Shown here piece after piece: positions 17,621 through 25,967 of a stretch of 64,000 bases of DNA. The stretch lies in assembly GCF_030818415.1 (NCBI RefSeq), contig NZ_JAUTAE010000001.1, positions 684,501 through 748,500 of the forward strand. Reading direction: 5' to 3'. The translations under genes were made by a program, and so were the position numbers. A model generated the notes under the pieces. The model was given only the letters and a program-made list of their open reading frames with translations. It ran no database searches and was not told the DNA's origin. This DNA is from Sphingomonas sp. SORGH_AS_0950. Its GTDB lineage: Bacteria > Pseudomonadota > Alphaproteobacteria > Sphingomonadales > Sphingomonadaceae. Every line of letters starts with the position of its first letter. Positions within the stretch are counted from its first letter, which is position 1.

Positions 17621-18255
17621 CGGAGAACTCCCAGCAGATAGACAAAGGTGAAGACGCCGATCCAGACGACGTCCAGGAAGTGCCAGAACATCGACAGGCA
17701 CATCAGGCGCCGCTTGTTCGCCTCGATCAGGCCGAAGCGGCCGACCTGCACCATCAGCGTGACCAGCCAGATCGAACCGAAGGTGACGTGCAGACCGTGC
17801 GTGCCGACCAGCGTGAAGAAGGACGACAGGAAGGCCGAACGCTGCGGACCCGCGCCCTCATGGATCAGGTTGGCGAATTCGTAGAGCTCGATCGACAGGA
17901 AGGCGAGACCGAACAGGCCGGTGATGCCCAGCCAGATCAGCGTGTTCGACTTCTGGTTCTTCTCCATCGCAATCATGGCGAAACCATAGGTGATCGACGA
18001 CAGCAGCAGCATCGAGGTGTTGAGCGCGACCAGCGGGAGCTCGAAAATCTCCCGCGGGGTCGGCCCGCCCGCATAGCTGGTGCCCAGCACGCCATAGGTG
18101 GCGAACAGGATGGCGAAGATGAGGCAGTCGCTCATCAGGTACATCCAGAAGCCGATGGCGGTCGAGCCACCGGATTCGTGATGATGATCCTCGTCCTCGA
18201 CCAAGTAATAGGTCGGGTTCTTCGCCGGATCGGCGCTCAGAACATCGGTCGACAT
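17617..18255 (-). CDS. cyoC: Cytochrome bo3 quinol oxidase subunit III
   Basis: A 212-residue membrane protein of the haem-copper oxidase subunit III family with five hydrophobic helices. Family features: [20 protein letters not shown] in the first helix, the conserved glutamate in [26 protein letters not shown], and the last helix ending [22 protein letters not shown]. The N-terminus has an acidic/His stretch ([10 protein letters not shown]). Subunit III stabilises the core and the proton uptake path. It begins 3 bases after cyoB and overlaps cyoD by four bases. Confidence 0.95.
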   Translation of the reverse strand: MSTDVLSADPAKNPTYYLVEDEDHHHESGGSTAIGFWMYLMSDCLIFAILFATYGVLGTSYAGGPTPREIFELPLVALNTSMLLLSSITYGFAMIAMEKNQKSNTLIWLGITGLFGLAFLSIELYEFANLIHEGAGPQRSAFLSSFFTLVGTHGLHVTFGSIWLVTLMVQVGRFGLIEANKRRLMCLSMFWHFLDVVWIGVFTFVYLLGVLR

Positions 18256-18258
18256 GGA

Positions 18259-20253
18259 TCAGGCCCCCTGACCGAGCAGGCGCCGCCGCTCGTTTTCCGT
18301 TGCCACGACTTCATCGACGGGGATGTAGTAATCGCGGTCATAGTTGAACGTGTGCCAGATGGCGACGACGACGACACCGATCAGGCCCAAGGCGGCGAGC
18401 CACCACATGTACCAGATCATGCCAAAGCCCGCGGCGGTCGACAGACCGGCGATGATGACGCCGGTGCCCGTGTTCTTGGGCATGTGGATCGGACGATAGC
18501 CTTCAGCCGGAGCCTGCGCCTTCTTGTCCTTCATGTCGTACCAGGCATCCAGCTCGTGGATGACGGGCGTGAACGCGAAGTTGTAATCCGGCGGCGGCGA
18601 CGAGGTCGCCCATTCCAGCGTACGGCCGTCCCACGGATCGCCCGTCACGTCGCGCAGTTCTTCCTTCTTCCAGATCGACACGCCGATCTGAACCAGGAAG
18701 GCCCCGATGCCGCCTGCGATCATCAGCGCGCCGAGCAGCGCGACGACGAAATAGATCTGCAGCGACGGATCGTCGAAGTGATGGAGGCGACGCGTCACGC
18801 CCATGAAGCCCAGGATGTAGAGCGGCGTGAAGGCGACCCAGAAGCCGACGACCCACAGCCAGAACGACACCTTGCCCCAGAACTGGTTGAGCTTGAACCC
18901 GAAGGCCTTGGGCCACCAGTAGTTGATCGCGGCGAAGGCGCCGAACAGCACGCCGCCGATGATCACGTTGTGGAAGTGCGCGATCAGGAACAGCGAGTTG
19001 TGCAGCACGAAGTCGGCGGGCGGAACGGCCAGCAGAACGCCGGTCATGCCACCGATGGTGAAGGTCAGCATGAACGCGATGGTCCACATCATCGGCAGCT
19101 CGAACCGGATGCGCCCCTTGTACATGGTGAACAGCCAGTTGAAGATCTTCGCACCCGTCGGGATCGAGATCACCATGGTGGTGATGCCGAAGAACGAGTT
19201 GACGCTCGCGCCCGAACCCATGGTGAAGAAGTGGTGCAGCCAGACGAGGTACGACAGGATCGTGATGACGATCGTAGCGTAGACCATCGAGGTATAGCCG
19301 AACAGACGCTTGCCCGAGAAGGTCGAGGTGACTTCCGAGAACACGCCGAACAGCGGCAGGATCAGGATGTAAACCTCCGGGTGGCCCCAGATCCAGATCA
19401 GGTTCACGTACATCATCGGGTTGCCGCCGAGATTGTTCGTGAAGAAGTTGGTGCCGACATAACGGTCGAGCGACAGCAGGACGAGCGTGGCGGTCAGCAC
19501 GGGGAAGCTGGCGACGATCAGGACGTTCGCGCACAGCGAGGTCCAGCAGAACACCGGCAGCTTCATCATGGTCATGCCCGGCGCGCGCATCTTGATGATG
19601 GTCGCGATCAGGTTGATGCCCGACAGGGTCGTACCGACACCGGCCACCTGGAGGGCCCAGATGTAATAGTCGACGCCGACATCGGGACTGAAGTCCAGTT
19701 CCGACAGCGGCGGGAAGGCCAGCCAGCCGGTCCGCGCGAACTCGCCGATGAACAGCGAGGCCATGACCAGCACGACGCCGCCTGCGGTCATCCAGAAGCT
19801 CAGATTGTTGAGATACGGGAAGGACACGTCGCGCGCACCGATCTGGAGCGGCACCACATAGTTCATCAGGCCGGTGATGATCGGCATCGCCACGAAGAAG
19901 ATCATGATGACGCCGTGCGCGGTGAACACCTGATCATAGTGGTGCGAGTTCAGGAAGCCCTGATTGTCGCCGAACGCAATGGCCTGCTGGCCACGCATCA
20001 TCAGCGCGTCGGCAAAGCCACGCAGCAGCATCACGATGCCCAGGATCATGTACATGATCCCGATGCGCTTGTGATCGACCGTGGTGAACCACTCCTTCCA
20101 GAGATAGCCCCACAGCTTGAACTTGGTGATGAGCGCCAGCACCGCGATGCCGCCGACCGCGACACCCAGGAAGGTACCGACGACGATCGGCTCGTGGATC
20201 GGCAGCGATTCGATCGATAGCCGTCCGAAGATGGTCTTTATGATGTGTTCCAT
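18259..20253 (-). CDS. cyoB: Cytochrome bo3 quinol oxidase subunit I
   Basis: A 664-residue catalytic subunit with about 15 helices. It has the haem and copper ligands: [11 protein letters not shown] (low-spin haem), [12 protein letters not shown] (CuB His plus the cross-linked Tyr), [11 protein letters not shown] (two CuB histidines) and [12 protein letters not shown] (haem ligands). The N-terminal SLPIHEPI and the [17 protein letters not shown] segment with the ubiquinol-site Arg/Asp region are those of CyoB and not of cytochrome c oxidases. The enzyme oxidises ubiquinol, reduces oxygen to water and pumps protons. It lies 11 bases after cyoA. Confidence 0.97.
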   Translation of the reverse strand: MEHIIKTIFGRLSIESLPIHEPIVVGTFLGVAVGGIAVLALITKFKLWGYLWKEWFTTVDHKRIGIMYMILGIVMLLRGFADALMMRGQQAIAFGDNQGFLNSHHYDQVFTAHGVIMIFFVAMPIITGLMNYVVPLQIGARDVSFPYLNNLSFWMTAGGVVLVMASLFIGEFARTGWLAFPPLSELDFSPDVGVDYYIWALQVAGVGTTLSGINLIATIIKMRAPGMTMMKLPVFCWTSLCANVLIVASFPVLTATLVLLSLDRYVGTNFFTNNLGGNPMMYVNLIWIWGHPEVYILILPLFGVFSEVTSTFSGKRLFGYTSMVYATIVITILSYLVWLHHFFTMGSGASVNSFFGITTMVISIPTGAKIFNWLFTMYKGRIRFELPMMWTIAFMLTFTIGGMTGVLLAVPPADFVLHNSLFLIAHFHNVIIGGVLFGAFAAINYWWPKAFGFKLNQFWGKVSFWLWVVGFWVAFTPLYILGFMGVTRRLHHFDDPSLQIYFVVALLGALMIAGGIGAFLVQIGVSIWKKEELRDVTGDPWDGRTLEWATSSPPPDYNFAFTPVIHELDAWYDMKDKKAQAPAEGYRPIHMPKNTGTGVIIAGLSTAAGFGMIWYMWWLAALGLIGVVVVAIWHTFNYDRDYYIPVDEVVATENERRRLLGQGA

Positions 20254-20264
20254 GATGGCGTGCC

Positions 20265-21476
20265 TCAGCCGCGACCCGCACCGGCATGACCAAAGGTCTG
20301 CGGGCCGGGGGTCTGCGGGATGGAAAGGAAGGACATGCGGCGGTTCTTCATCTCACCGGGCTCCTGCACGCCCTTCGACGGGACAGGCTCCTTGCTCTGA
20401 TGCGGCGAGGTCTGGATTTCCTCCGGCGACTTTTCGAGCGCGCCCTTGGTCCGATCACCGTGCATGGGGCCGGTATTGTTGACCGGCGGATTGCCCTCGC
20501 CGACCTTCATCTTGTGCGGATCGCCGCCACCGGTCATCCGGTCGTGCATCATCACGTCCGACATGCACGGCGTGTTGTCGGCGACGCAGCGATTGACGAC
20601 GCGATCGAACAGGCCGCCCTGCACGCCGTTGAAATACATGGCGGGCACATATTCGCTGGGCTTCTCGACCGTCAGGAAGGCGGCGCGGGTCAGCTGGCCA
20701 TGGCCCTTGCCCTGACCGGCCTGCGAGGTCCGGACCTTCTCGACCCACTGGTCGAAGCCGTTCGCCTGGAGCGCATAGACCGGGAAGTGCATGCCCGAGA
20801 AACCGGCACCGCTATAGTGCGACGAAAGGCCCTTGAACGTGCCCTCGCGGTTGATGACCGCATGCAGCTGCGTCTCCATGCCGGGCATGGTGTAGATCAT
20901 GCCGGCCATGGCGGGGACGTAGAAGGCGTTCATCACCGAGGTGCCGGTCAGGCGGAACTCGACGGGACGATCGACCGGCAGCGCCAGTTCGTTGATCGTG
21001 GCGATGCCCTGCTCGGGATAGATGAACAGCCATTTCCAGTCGAGCGCGACGACCTGGACCTCGAGCGGCTTGACGCTGGAGGCGATCGGCTGGCCGGGAG
21101 CCGTCCGTTCGATCGGGCGATACGGGTCGAGCAGATGGGTGCTCGTCCACGTCACCGCGCCCAGACAGATGATGATCAGCAGCGGTGCCGACCAGATCAC
21201 CAGTTCGAGCATAGTGGAGTGATCGAACTCCGGATCATATTCGGCCTGCGTGTTGCTCTTGCGATAGCGCCACGCGAACAGCACCGTCAGCGCCATCACC
21301 GGAATGATGATGAGCAGCATCAGGGCCGTCGCGATCAGCACCAGATCGCGTTGCTGCACGGCAACGTCACCGGCAGGGTTTAGCACGACCGCATCGCATC
21401 CCCCCAGCATGGCCAGGAGGGGCAAGGCGGCCCAGCGAAGAGGGCGCAGGCGCGCAAGGCTCGACGAATGAGACAT
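20265..21476 (-). CDS. cyoA: Cytochrome bo3 quinol oxidase subunit II, with long C-terminal tail
   Basis: A 403-residue lipoprotein. The signal ends in the lipobox LLAMLGGC (Cys27), followed by two membrane helices and a periplasmic cupredoxin-like domain. The CuA ligands of cytochrome c oxidases are absent, as expected for a quinol oxidase ([35 protein letters not shown]). E. coli CyoA is about 315 residues. Here roughly 80 extra residues follow PGLFD-like [13 protein letters not shown]: a polar, Pro/Met/His-rich tail with two cysteines ([10 protein letters not shown]) and no predicted fold. It heads the cyo operon. The ATG at 21476 is chosen by the signal peptide. A palindromic site lies 39-57 bases upstream. 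Confidence 0.93.
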   Translation of the reverse strand: MSHSSSLARLRPLRWAALPLLAMLGGCDAVVLNPAGDVAVQQRDLVLIATALMLLIIIPVMALTVLFAWRYRKSNTQAEYDPEFDHSTMLELVIWSAPLLIIICLGAVTWTSTHLLDPYRPIERTAPGQPIASSVKPLEVQVVALDWKWLFIYPEQGIATINELALPVDRPVEFRLTGTSVMNAFYVPAMAGMIYTMPGMETQLHAVINREGTFKGLSSHYSGAGFSGMHFPVYALQANGFDQWVEKVRTSQAGQGKGHGQLTRAAFLTVEKPSEYVPAMYFNGVQGGLFDRVVNRCVADNTPCMSDVMMHDRMTGGGDPHKMKVGEGNPPVNNTGPMHGDRTKGALEKSPEEIQTSPHQSKEPVPSKGVQEPGEMKNRRMSFLSIPQTPGPQTFGHAGAGRG

Positions 21477-21514
21477 ATGGCAAGGGCCGCTACGCCTTTG
21501 CTGCACCTGCGCAC

Positions 21515-21533
21515 ATTGGACAGTTTGTCCAAT
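21515..21533. promoter_or_regulatory. Perfect 19-bp palindrome in the cyoA/MFS divergent promoter region
   Basis: ATTGGACA-GTT-TGTCCAAT, two perfect 8-base arms with a 3-base centre, in the 172 bp between the divergent cyoA and MFS genes. It is not an FNR/FixK box (TTGAT-N4-ATCAA) and not a RegA/RegR box that I can match. Symmetry and position point to a dimeric repressor or activator operator; the regulator is unknown. Confidence 0.65.
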
Positions 21534-21648
21534 CCCCCCGGCCCGACGAAAGGCGCATAGGCGCAACAGAATGGCGGTTTTGTGCGGTCGTTTTGCGCCG
21601 CCACCGTTCCGCCGAGATGAAAATGCAAGAAATCAGGACTGGCAGCCG

Positions 21649-22983
21649 ATGAGCGCAGAGTTAACCGCATCGACCTCGACGCCCCTTGAGCGGGACGCGC
21701 GGCTGGTCAATGCCCGCGATCCGCACCATGTCGCCCCGGGCGACATCGCCATCGGCGTCATCATCGGGCGTACGTCGGAGTTCTTCGACTTCTTTGTGTA
21801 CGCCATCGCCTCGGTGCTGGTCTTCCCGTCGCTGATCTTTCCGTACGTCGACGCGCTGACCGGCACGATCTATTCGTTCGCGCTGTTCGCGCTGGCGTTC
21901 ATCGCCCGCCCGATCGGCACCTTCATCTTCATGGCGGTCGACCGCAATCTCGGTCGCGGCGTCAAGCTGACCATCGCGCTCTTCCTGCTCGGCGGGTCGA
22001 CCATGGCGATCGCCTTCCTGCCCGGCTATGCGCAGATCGGCACGTCGGCGGCCGTGCTGCTCGGCATCTTCCGCGTCATGCAGGGCCTGGCGCTGGGCGG
22101 GGCATGGGACGGCCTGCCGTCGCTCCTGTCGCTCAACGCGCCCGAGCGTCGTCGCGGCTGGTATGCGATGATCCCGCAGCTGGGCGCACCGCTCGGCCTG
22201 CTGGTGGCCAACGGCCTGTTCGCCTTCTTCCTGACCACCCTCAGTCGGGCGGACTTCCTCGACTGGGGCTGGCGCTATCCGTTCTTCGTGGCGTTCGCGA
22301 TCAACGTCGTGGCGCTGTTCGCACGCCTGCGCATCGTCGCCACGCCCGAGTTCCAGCGCCTGTTCGAAAGCCGGGAACTTCAGCCCGCGCTGGTTGGTGA
22401 GACGCTGAGCACCGAAGGCCGCACCGTCCTTCTGGGCGCCTTCGCGCCGCTCGCCAGCTTCGCCATGTTCCACATCGTGACCGTGTTCCCGCTATCCTGG
22501 GTCGTCCTGTTCAACAAGGAGCGCCCGCAGGACTTCATGATGATCGAGATCATCGGCAGCATCGTCGGCGTGTTCGCCATCCTCGCCTCGGGCAAGATCG
22601 CCGACCGGGTCGGCCGTCGCACGCTGCTGGGCTTTTCGGCGGCGGGCATCGCGGCCTTTGCCGGCTTCGCACCGCAGCTGCTGGACAATGGTGGCACGGG
22701 CGAGACGATCTACATCGTGCTCGGCTTCCTGCTGCTCGGCCTGGGCTTCGGCCAGTCGTCGGGTGCGATCAACTCGGGCTTCTCGTCGCTTCGCCGCTAC
22801 ACCGGCGCCGCGATCACCTCGGACCTTGCCTGGCTGATCGGTGCGGGCTTCGCACCGCTCGCCGCGCTGCTGCTGTCGAGCCATTTCGGCCTGCTGTCGG
22901 TCGGCGCCTATCTGCTGTCGGGTGCGGTCGCCACGCTCGCCGCGCTGGGGATCAACAAGGAACTCGCCAAGCGCGCGTCCTGA
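21649..22983 (+). CDS. MFS transporter of the MHS type, divergent from cyoA
   Basis: A 444-residue transporter with 12 hydrophobic segments. The first helix has GVIIGRTSEFFDFFVYAIAS, and FIARPIGTFIFMAVDRNLGRG replaces the usual GxxGDRxGRR loop; GKIADRVGRRTLLG is the matching loop in the second half. This is the metabolite:H+ symporter layout, yet the first loop lacks the standard motif, which separates it from the transporter at the left edge of the window. The substrate is unknown. It is divergent from the quinol oxidase and shares its control region, so it may be co-regulated with respiration. The start at 21649 gives a normal N-terminus; AGGA lies about ten bases before it. Confidence 0.82.
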   Translation: MSAELTASTSTPLERDARLVNARDPHHVAPGDIAIGVIIGRTSEFFDFFVYAIASVLVFPSLIFPYVDALTGTIYSFALFALAFIARPIGTFIFMAVDRNLGRGVKLTIALFLLGGSTMAIAFLPGYAQIGTSAAVLLGIFRVMQGLALGGAWDGLPSLLSLNAPERRRGWYAMIPQLGAPLGLLVANGLFAFFLTTLSRADFLDWGWRYPFFVAFAINVVALFARLRIVATPEFQRLFESRELQPALVGETLSTEGRTVLLGAFAPLASFAMFHIVTVFPLSWVVLFNKERPQDFMMIEIIGSIVGVFAILASGKIADRVGRRTLLGFSAAGIAAFAGFAPQLLDNGGTGETIYIVLGFLLLGLGFGQSSGAINSGFSSLRRYTGAAITSDLAWLIGAGFAPLAALLLSSHFGLLSVGAYLLSGAVATLAALGINKELAKRAS

Positions 22984-23008
22984 TCCCGATCGACCAATCT
23001 CATGCGGG

Positions 23009-23044
23009 CGGCCGGTGGAGCGATCCACCGGCCGTTTTGTTTTG
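23009..23044 (+). terminator. Intrinsic terminator of the MFS gene
   Basis: An 11-bp perfect stem (23009-23019 with 23024-23034), GCGA tetraloop, then TTTTGTTTT. It lies 25 bases past the stop codon and is a classical Rho-independent terminator. Confidence 0.88.
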
Positions 23045-23098
23045 GCCGGATCGCGCCCTACATCGGTTTTCGACAGGGGATGCGTGACGGGAAACAGG

Positions 23099-23527
23099 AT
23101 GACGAACAGGAAGCGCTGGATAGCAATGGCCGCCGCGGCGATGGCAGGGATCGGCATGGCCGGAGCGGCGGACGCGCGGGTGCCTGCGGGCACCTGGGCC
23201 AATCCGTCCAACACCGTGCAGGTCCGCTTCGCCCCCTGCGGCCGTGGCCCCGACGCGGAGCTGATGTGCGGCACGGTGGTCTGGGCGAGCGAACAGGCCA
23301 AGGCCGATGCCGCGCGCGGCGGCTCGCCCCGTCTGGTGGGCACCCGGCTGTTCACCGATTTCGAGGAGGAAGAGCCGGGGCGCTGGGCGGGCACGGTCTT
23401 CGTTCCGGACATCGGTCGCGAGGTCGAGGGCACGATCACCCAACTCGATGCGCGGACTTTGGTCGGCGAGGGATGCCTGCTCGGGCGGCTAGGCTGTCGC
23501 GAGCAGCGCTGGCACCGGGTAAAATAA
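23099..23527 (+). CDS. DUF2147 family secreted protein
   Basis: A 142-residue protein with a signal peptide (residues 1-26, ending GAADARV). The mature part has the DUF2147 layout: PAGTWANPSNTVQVRFAPCG at the beginning, CGTVVWASE, a central GTRLFTDFEEEEPGRWAG, and a closing beta region LDARTLVGEGCLLGRLGCREQRWHRV. This family is built like a small lipocalin-type barrel and is common in the periplasm of Gram-negatives; no function is established. Four cysteines are visible in the mature chain, probably in disulfides. GGGA seven bases upstream supports the ATG at 23099. It stands alone between two terminator-bounded regions. Confidence 0.78.
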   Translation: MTNRKRWIAMAAAAMAGIGMAGAADARVPAGTWANPSNTVQVRFAPCGRGPDAELMCGTVVWASEQAKADAARGGSPRLVGTRLFTDFEEEEPGRWAGTVFVPDIGREVEGTITQLDARTLVGEGCLLGRLGCREQRWHRVK

Positions 23528-23596
23528 CCGCACTCGATCAGGGAACCCGGGGGCGTCTGCCGCGTCCCCGTCGCGAACATTCAGGAAAGGCACGCC

Positions 23597-23869
23597 ATGG
23601 CGGACGACACGCTGACGGTCATCAAGGAAACGGTCGAGGACAATGTCGCGGACCGGCAAGTCGAATTCGTGGCCGAGCTGGAGGGCGAGGAATATCAGTT
23701 CGCCGTCCAATATGACCTGCTCGAAGCCCTGAGCGGCGACGTGCCCGATGGCGATGCCGTCGAGATGTTCGATCGCTACTCCGACGATATTCTCGACGCC
23801 GCGCTGACCGCGCTGGGCCGGGACATGGAGCAGGCGCTGGTCGTGGTCAGCGAGAATGATCTCGACTGA
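23597..23869 (+). CDS. Small acidic protein, possibly DUF1488-like
   Basis: A 90-residue, strongly acidic cytoplasmic protein without signal or membrane segment. The pattern VEFVAELEGEEYQFAVQYDLLEAL, then a linker, then MFDRYSDDILDAALTALGRD and a C-terminal strand ALVVVSENDLD, resembles the DUF1488 arrangement (strand-helix-helix-strand). I cannot confirm that by eye alone. AGGAAAGG precedes the ATG. It converges with the hybrid kinase gene, three bases apart. Function is unknown; the acidity (net charge strongly negative) might reflect a protein-binding role. Confidence 0.65.
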   Translation: MADDTLTVIKETVEDNVADRQVEFVAELEGEEYQFAVQYDLLEALSGDVPDGDAVEMFDRYSDDILDAALTALGRDMEQALVVVSENDLD

Positions 23870-23872
23870 GCG

Positions 23873-25921
23873 TCAGACCCCGAACAGCCGATCGATCTGC
23901 TGGGCGAGCTCCGCAAGCGTATAGGGTTTGCGGAGCAACGCGAAGCCATGGCTCCCCTCGTCGGCAATGACCCGGCTATAGCCGCTGGTGAGCAGAATGC
24001 GCAGCTCTGGGTGGAGCCGGGCGATATCATGCGCGAAGTCGATGCCCGACTGACCCGGCATCATGACGTCGGAAAATACCAAGTCGAACCGCTCCGCCCC
24101 GGCCTTCAGTTCCTCCATAGCCGCCGCCGCATTGGTCGCGATGACCGTGCGATAGCCCAGCGTCTGTAGCGCCTCGACCGCGAACTGCCCGACCTCGACA
24201 TTGTCCTCGACCACCAGCACGCAGCGCTCGGTCCCGTTCGCTGCGCGCGGATCGCCCTGCTGCCGATCGGCGGCGGGCAGGCCGTCGGTCCGGGGCAGGA
24301 CCAGGGTGAAGGTCGCGCCCTGCCCCGGTGTGCTGGCGACATGCACATCGCCGCCGGACTGGCGCGCAAAGCCGAACACCTGGCTGAGACCCAGGCCGGT
24401 GCCCGCCCCCAGCCGCTTGGTGGTGAAGAAGGGCTCGAAGATCTGATCGAGCCGGTCGGCGGGAATGCCCTCGCCGGTATCGATGATCGCGATCCGGACC
24501 TGATCCGCTCCTTGCGGCTCCGCCTCCGACCAGACGCGGATGGTCAGCGTCCCTTGCCCCGCCATCGCGTCGCGGGCATTGACCGCCATATTGACGATCG
24601 CGGTGTCGAACTGGCTGCGGTCGACATGGGCATGGCACGGCCGATCCGGCAGATCGAAGACCAGCCGGATGCCCGGCCCCGACAGCGTGGCGATCATCTC
24701 GGACAGCGTCATGATGCTTGCCCCGACATCGACCACCTCGGGCGTCAGAGGTTGCCGCCGGGCAAAGGCCAGCAACTGTGCGGTCAGCTTGGCGGCGCGG
24801 TCGGCCGCATCCGCGATCGCCTCGATCTGGCGCTGGCGGCGCTCGGGCGGGAATCCGGGTCGGCGGATCAGGTCGATCGATCCGCGAATGACGGTCAGCA
24901 GATTGTTGAAGTCGTGCGCGACGCTGCCGGTCAGCTGGCCGATCGCCTCCAGCTTCTGCGCCTGACGCAGCTGTTCCTCGGTCTGGCGCAGCGCCTCCTC
25001 CGCCGCTTTCTGCTGGGTGATATGGCGGCCGACCGCGAAGACTTCGCGCGCGCTGGAGGCACCGACCCAAGCGATCCACTCATAATCGCCCTGGGCGTGG
25101 CGCATTCGAACCTCGATCCGCGAGACCTGGCGAGTCAGCGAATTGCTGAGGGCCTCTTGCGCCCCGGCCAGATCGTCGGGGTGAACCAACTCCATCACCG
25201 ATCGCCCGACCAGCGCCTGTCCGCCATAGCCGAGCAGCTTGCCCCAGGCCGGGTTGGTCCGCTGGATCACGCCCTCGGCATTGAGCACGGCGAGCAGGTC
25301 GGGCGATACGTCCCACATGCGGTCGCGCTCGGCGGTCCGTTCGATGATCCGCTGTTCGAGCGTGACGTTGAGCCCGCGCAGTTCCTCCAGCGCCTGCGAC
25401 AATTGCAACTGGCTGTCGCGCAGCGCCGCGTCGGCATGGACGCGCGCCGTCGTCTCGTTGGTGAAGATGAACAGCCCCGCGACATCACCCCGGCCGTCGA
25501 GAACGCGCGAATAGGAAAAGGACCAGAAGGTGTGCGCCTCGCCCCGGTCGGTATCCAGCTTCCAGGGCAGATCGACGAAACGCTGGGTCCGCCCCGCCAG
25601 CGCATCGTCGATGATCGGCCGCGCCTGCTCCAGCGCATCGGCCCATACCTCGTCGAAACGCGCGCCCATCGCCCAGGGCAGACGGGGGCCGAGCAGCGGA
25701 AAATAGGTTTCGTTGAAGAAGAAATGCAGTTCCGGCCCCCAGGCCAGGATCATCGATTCCGGTGAGTTGAGCACCAGGCTGAGCGCGACGCGCAACGTCT
25801 CCGGCCAATTCCGGGGCGGCCCCAGAGGATGGTCGGTCCAGTCGCGCGCGAGGATCAGGCGTGTCGCCTCGCCGCCCCCGTCGAGGAAGGCCAAGTCGGG
25901 ATCGGGCTGGGCGGCGGTCAT
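23873..25921 (-). CDS. Hybrid sensor histidine kinase, PAS-PAS-HisKA-HATPase-REC
   Basis: A 682-residue cytoplasmic hybrid kinase with no membrane segment. Order: N-terminal PAS (about residues 15-160: GGGEATRLILARDWTDHPLGP, WGPELHFFFNETY), a coiled coil (160-200), a second PAS (200-305, HPDDLAGAQEAL), HisKA with His336 in VAHDFNNLL, an ATPase domain (NMAVNARDAM, DTGEGIP, GTGLGLSQVFG) and a C-terminal receiver with Asp618 in DLVFSDVMMPGQSG. The N-terminal PAS is clearly paralogous to that of the kinase at 40626. The start at 25921 fits the domain boundary. No separate response regulator is adjacent, so phosphate is probably passed to an unlinked partner. The signal sensed is unknown. Confidence 0.9.
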   Translation of the reverse strand: MTAAQPDPDLAFLDGGGEATRLILARDWTDHPLGPPRNWPETLRVALSLVLNSPESMILAWGPELHFFFNETYFPLLGPRLPWAMGARFDEVWADALEQARPIIDDALAGRTQRFVDLPWKLDTDRGEAHTFWSFSYSRVLDGRGDVAGLFIFTNETTARVHADAALRDSQLQLSQALEELRGLNVTLEQRIIERTAERDRMWDVSPDLLAVLNAEGVIQRTNPAWGKLLGYGGQALVGRSVMELVHPDDLAGAQEALSNSLTRQVSRIEVRMRHAQGDYEWIAWVGASSAREVFAVGRHITQQKAAEEALRQTEEQLRQAQKLEAIGQLTGSVAHDFNNLLTVIRGSIDLIRRPGFPPERRQRQIEAIADAADRAAKLTAQLLAFARRQPLTPEVVDVGASIMTLSEMIATLSGPGIRLVFDLPDRPCHAHVDRSQFDTAIVNMAVNARDAMAGQGTLTIRVWSEAEPQGADQVRIAIIDTGEGIPADRLDQIFEPFFTTKRLGAGTGLGLSQVFGFARQSGGDVHVASTPGQGATFTLVLPRTDGLPAADRQQGDPRAANGTERCVLVVEDNVEVGQFAVEALQTLGYRTVIATNAAAAMEELKAGAERFDLVFSDVMMPGQSGIDFAHDIARLHPELRILLTSGYSRVIADEGSHGFALLRKPYTLAELAQQIDRLFGV

Positions 25922-25967
25922 CGCCCCGCTGCTAGCAAGTCGGCCGCAGGTCCGCCACCATGCTCGC

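Noticed and set aside
17680..20220. 846-codon plus-strand open frame opposite cyoC and cyoB
   Set aside because: The translation is a low-complexity string of Asp, His, Arg and Gln typical of antisense frames; the cyo genes are certain.
23542..23566. GGAAC-N16-CGTC before the small acidic protein
   Set aside because: Same reason: one mismatch in the short -10 element and a very GC-rich spacer; not convincing alone.
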